Positions 40,022 through 40,737 of a stretch of 40,737 nt of DNA are shown here, in pieces; position 1 is the stretch's first letter, and every line of letters starts with the position of its first letter. The translations under genes and the position numbers were made by a program. Source of the DNA: Muribaculaceae bacterium (GTDB taxonomy: Bacteria; Bacteroidota; Bacteroidia; Bacteroidales; Muribaculaceae); NCBI GenBank assembly GCA_016290765.1, contig JAEEVE010000003.1:1-40737 (forward strand). Reading direction: 5' to 3'. The notes below the pieces were generated by a model. That model saw only the letters and a list, made by a program, of their open reading frames with translations, was not told where the DNA came from and ran no database searches.

Positions 40022-40737
40022 TTATTGCGGAATAGTTTCTTTCTCAGGCGCAGTGTCGTGGCCTTGATGACCCGTGGGTACGTCATAGTCCTTGCCCAGC
40101 ATGATGTTGATGACCGTGTTCACATCAGAAATGTCAACCACGCCGTCATTGTTGATGTCGCTGGCTCTGTTGTAAAGCGTCTCATCAAGGTCCATCGCCA
40201 GACGGATGCCGATTGGCTCGTTATTGATGCCGAAGACCGTTTTGATGGGTTCGACTCCGGCACGGTTGTATACGTCGCAGTGCCTCTCATCGCCGTCATT
40301 GTAGCACGAGCCACCGCGAATCACACGCTTCGTGCCCGTCTCCGGGCCGGTGGGGTTGACCTGCGCCTCCTCGGTGTAATCGGCGAACCAGTCCTGGCAC
40401 CACTCCCACACGTTGCCGCTCATGTCGTAGATGCCCAGCTCGTTGGGCTTGAGCTTTCCGACGGGTCGGGGATCATTTTCTGAAGAAGGTCCCCAAGGGG
40501 AGTAGGTGCACCATCCCACCTCGTATGCGACATTGCTTCCGCTGTAGTGATATCCTTGCGACTTGTTCCCGCCTCGTGCGGCATATTCCCACTCGGCCTC
40601 GGTGGGTAGGCGGAACTGCAGCCCGGTGACATTGTTGAGCCTCTGTATGAAGGAATTCACGTGGTTCAGGTTGATGCCATAGATGGGGCAATTCATCTGT
40701 TCGTACCCCGGCTCGGTGCCGCCCATCACGGCGTGGA
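40022..40737 (-). CDS. FGE/SUMF1-like protein with C-terminal dockerin repeat (5' end outside window)
   Basis: The frame is open through the right edge, so the N-terminus is missing. The visible part starts inside an FGE-like domain (MGGTEPGYEQMNCPIYG, FRLPTEAEWEYAARGG, ELGIYDMSGNVWEWCQDWF, KRVIRGGSCYNDGDERHCDVYNRAG, IGIRLAM). A dockerin-type segment SDINNDGVVDISDVNTVINIMLGK follows, then a short acidic tail. The two visible cysteines near RGGS are nine residues apart rather than in the close pair of active FGE, so enzymatic activity is doubtful. It is related in parts to the protein at 32790-34683, with the dockerin after rather than before the FGE domain. Export is likely but the signal peptide lies beyond the edge. 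Confidence 0.82.
   Translation of the reverse strand, partial: HAVMGGTEPGYEQMNCPIYGINLNHVNSFIQRLNNVTGLQFRLPTEAEWEYAARGGNKSQGYHYSGSNVAYEVGWCTYSPWGPSSENDPRPVGKLKPNELGIYDMSGNVWEWCQDWFADYTEEAQVNPTGPETGTKRVIRGGSCYNDGDERHCDVYNRAGVEPIKTVFGINNEPIGIRLAMDLDETLYNRASDINNDGVVDISDVNTVINIMLGKDYDVPTGHQGHDTAPEKETIPQ

Overview
The window is a chromosomal segment of a Bacteroidales bacterium, most likely a gut member of Prevotellaceae or Muribaculaceae; the family cannot be fixed from this sequence. The evidence is the Bacteroidetes promoter (TTTG, about 20 bp, TAnnTTTG) seen before many genes, the absence of obvious Shine-Dalgarno sites, an Nqr sodium pump, the exbB-exbD-exbD-tonB-pstS-TPR cluster, a short primary sigma factor, a FeoA-FeoB fusion, an EF-G2-type elongation factor and dockerin-like secreted proteins. 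Most genes are housekeeping or envelope functions. I see no prophage, insertion sequence, CRISPR array or tRNA. Layout, left: the 5' part of a type IIL (MmeI-like) restriction-methylation enzyme leaves the left edge (1-1173, minus). Next come a CPBP-family membrane protease and a YegS/DgkB-type lipid kinase whose leader carries a 64-bp tandem duplication, then a DUF308 membrane protein, a YqeY protein, ribosomal protein L31 type B, a CpsB/YwqE-type phosphatase, a cytidylate-kinase-like protein whose 3' end overlaps the phosphatase, and a LUD-domain protein. Centre: the complete nqrABCDEF operon (13107 to 7201, minus) makes a sodium-motive NADH:quinone oxidoreductase. Divergent from it, exbB, two exbD genes, tonB, a PstS-like lipoprotein and a TPR protein (13555-19691) form the energy-coupling cluster for TonB-dependent outer-membrane transport. 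The 447-bp gap between the two units holds a promoter, mutually exclusive hairpins and a T-run, which suggests an attenuator or a small RNA. Two adjacent primary-type sigma factors and a DegP/HtrA protease follow on the minus strand, then RNase P RNA (about 23626-23998, plus) and folC. Right: a two-gene short-chain chromate-type transporter, an outer-membrane barrel protein with an apparently leaderless mRNA, a phosphoethanolamine-transferase-like enzyme, a 63-residue orphan protein and feoAB are followed by a secreted cohesin-like/Ig/dockerin/FGE-like protein broken by a frameshift. Then come an EF-G2 paralogue lacking the catalytic histidine, a hemW gene with an in-frame stop, a nitroreductase, a GH53 endo-galactanase, and the 3' part of a second FGE-like/dockerin protein that leaves the right edge. 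The observations most worth following are the exbB leader, the twin sigma factors, the catalytically altered EF-G, the pair of FGE/dockerin proteins with the palindrome upstream of one of them, the short repeats sitting in promoters, and the two disrupted reading frames within 5 kb of each other.
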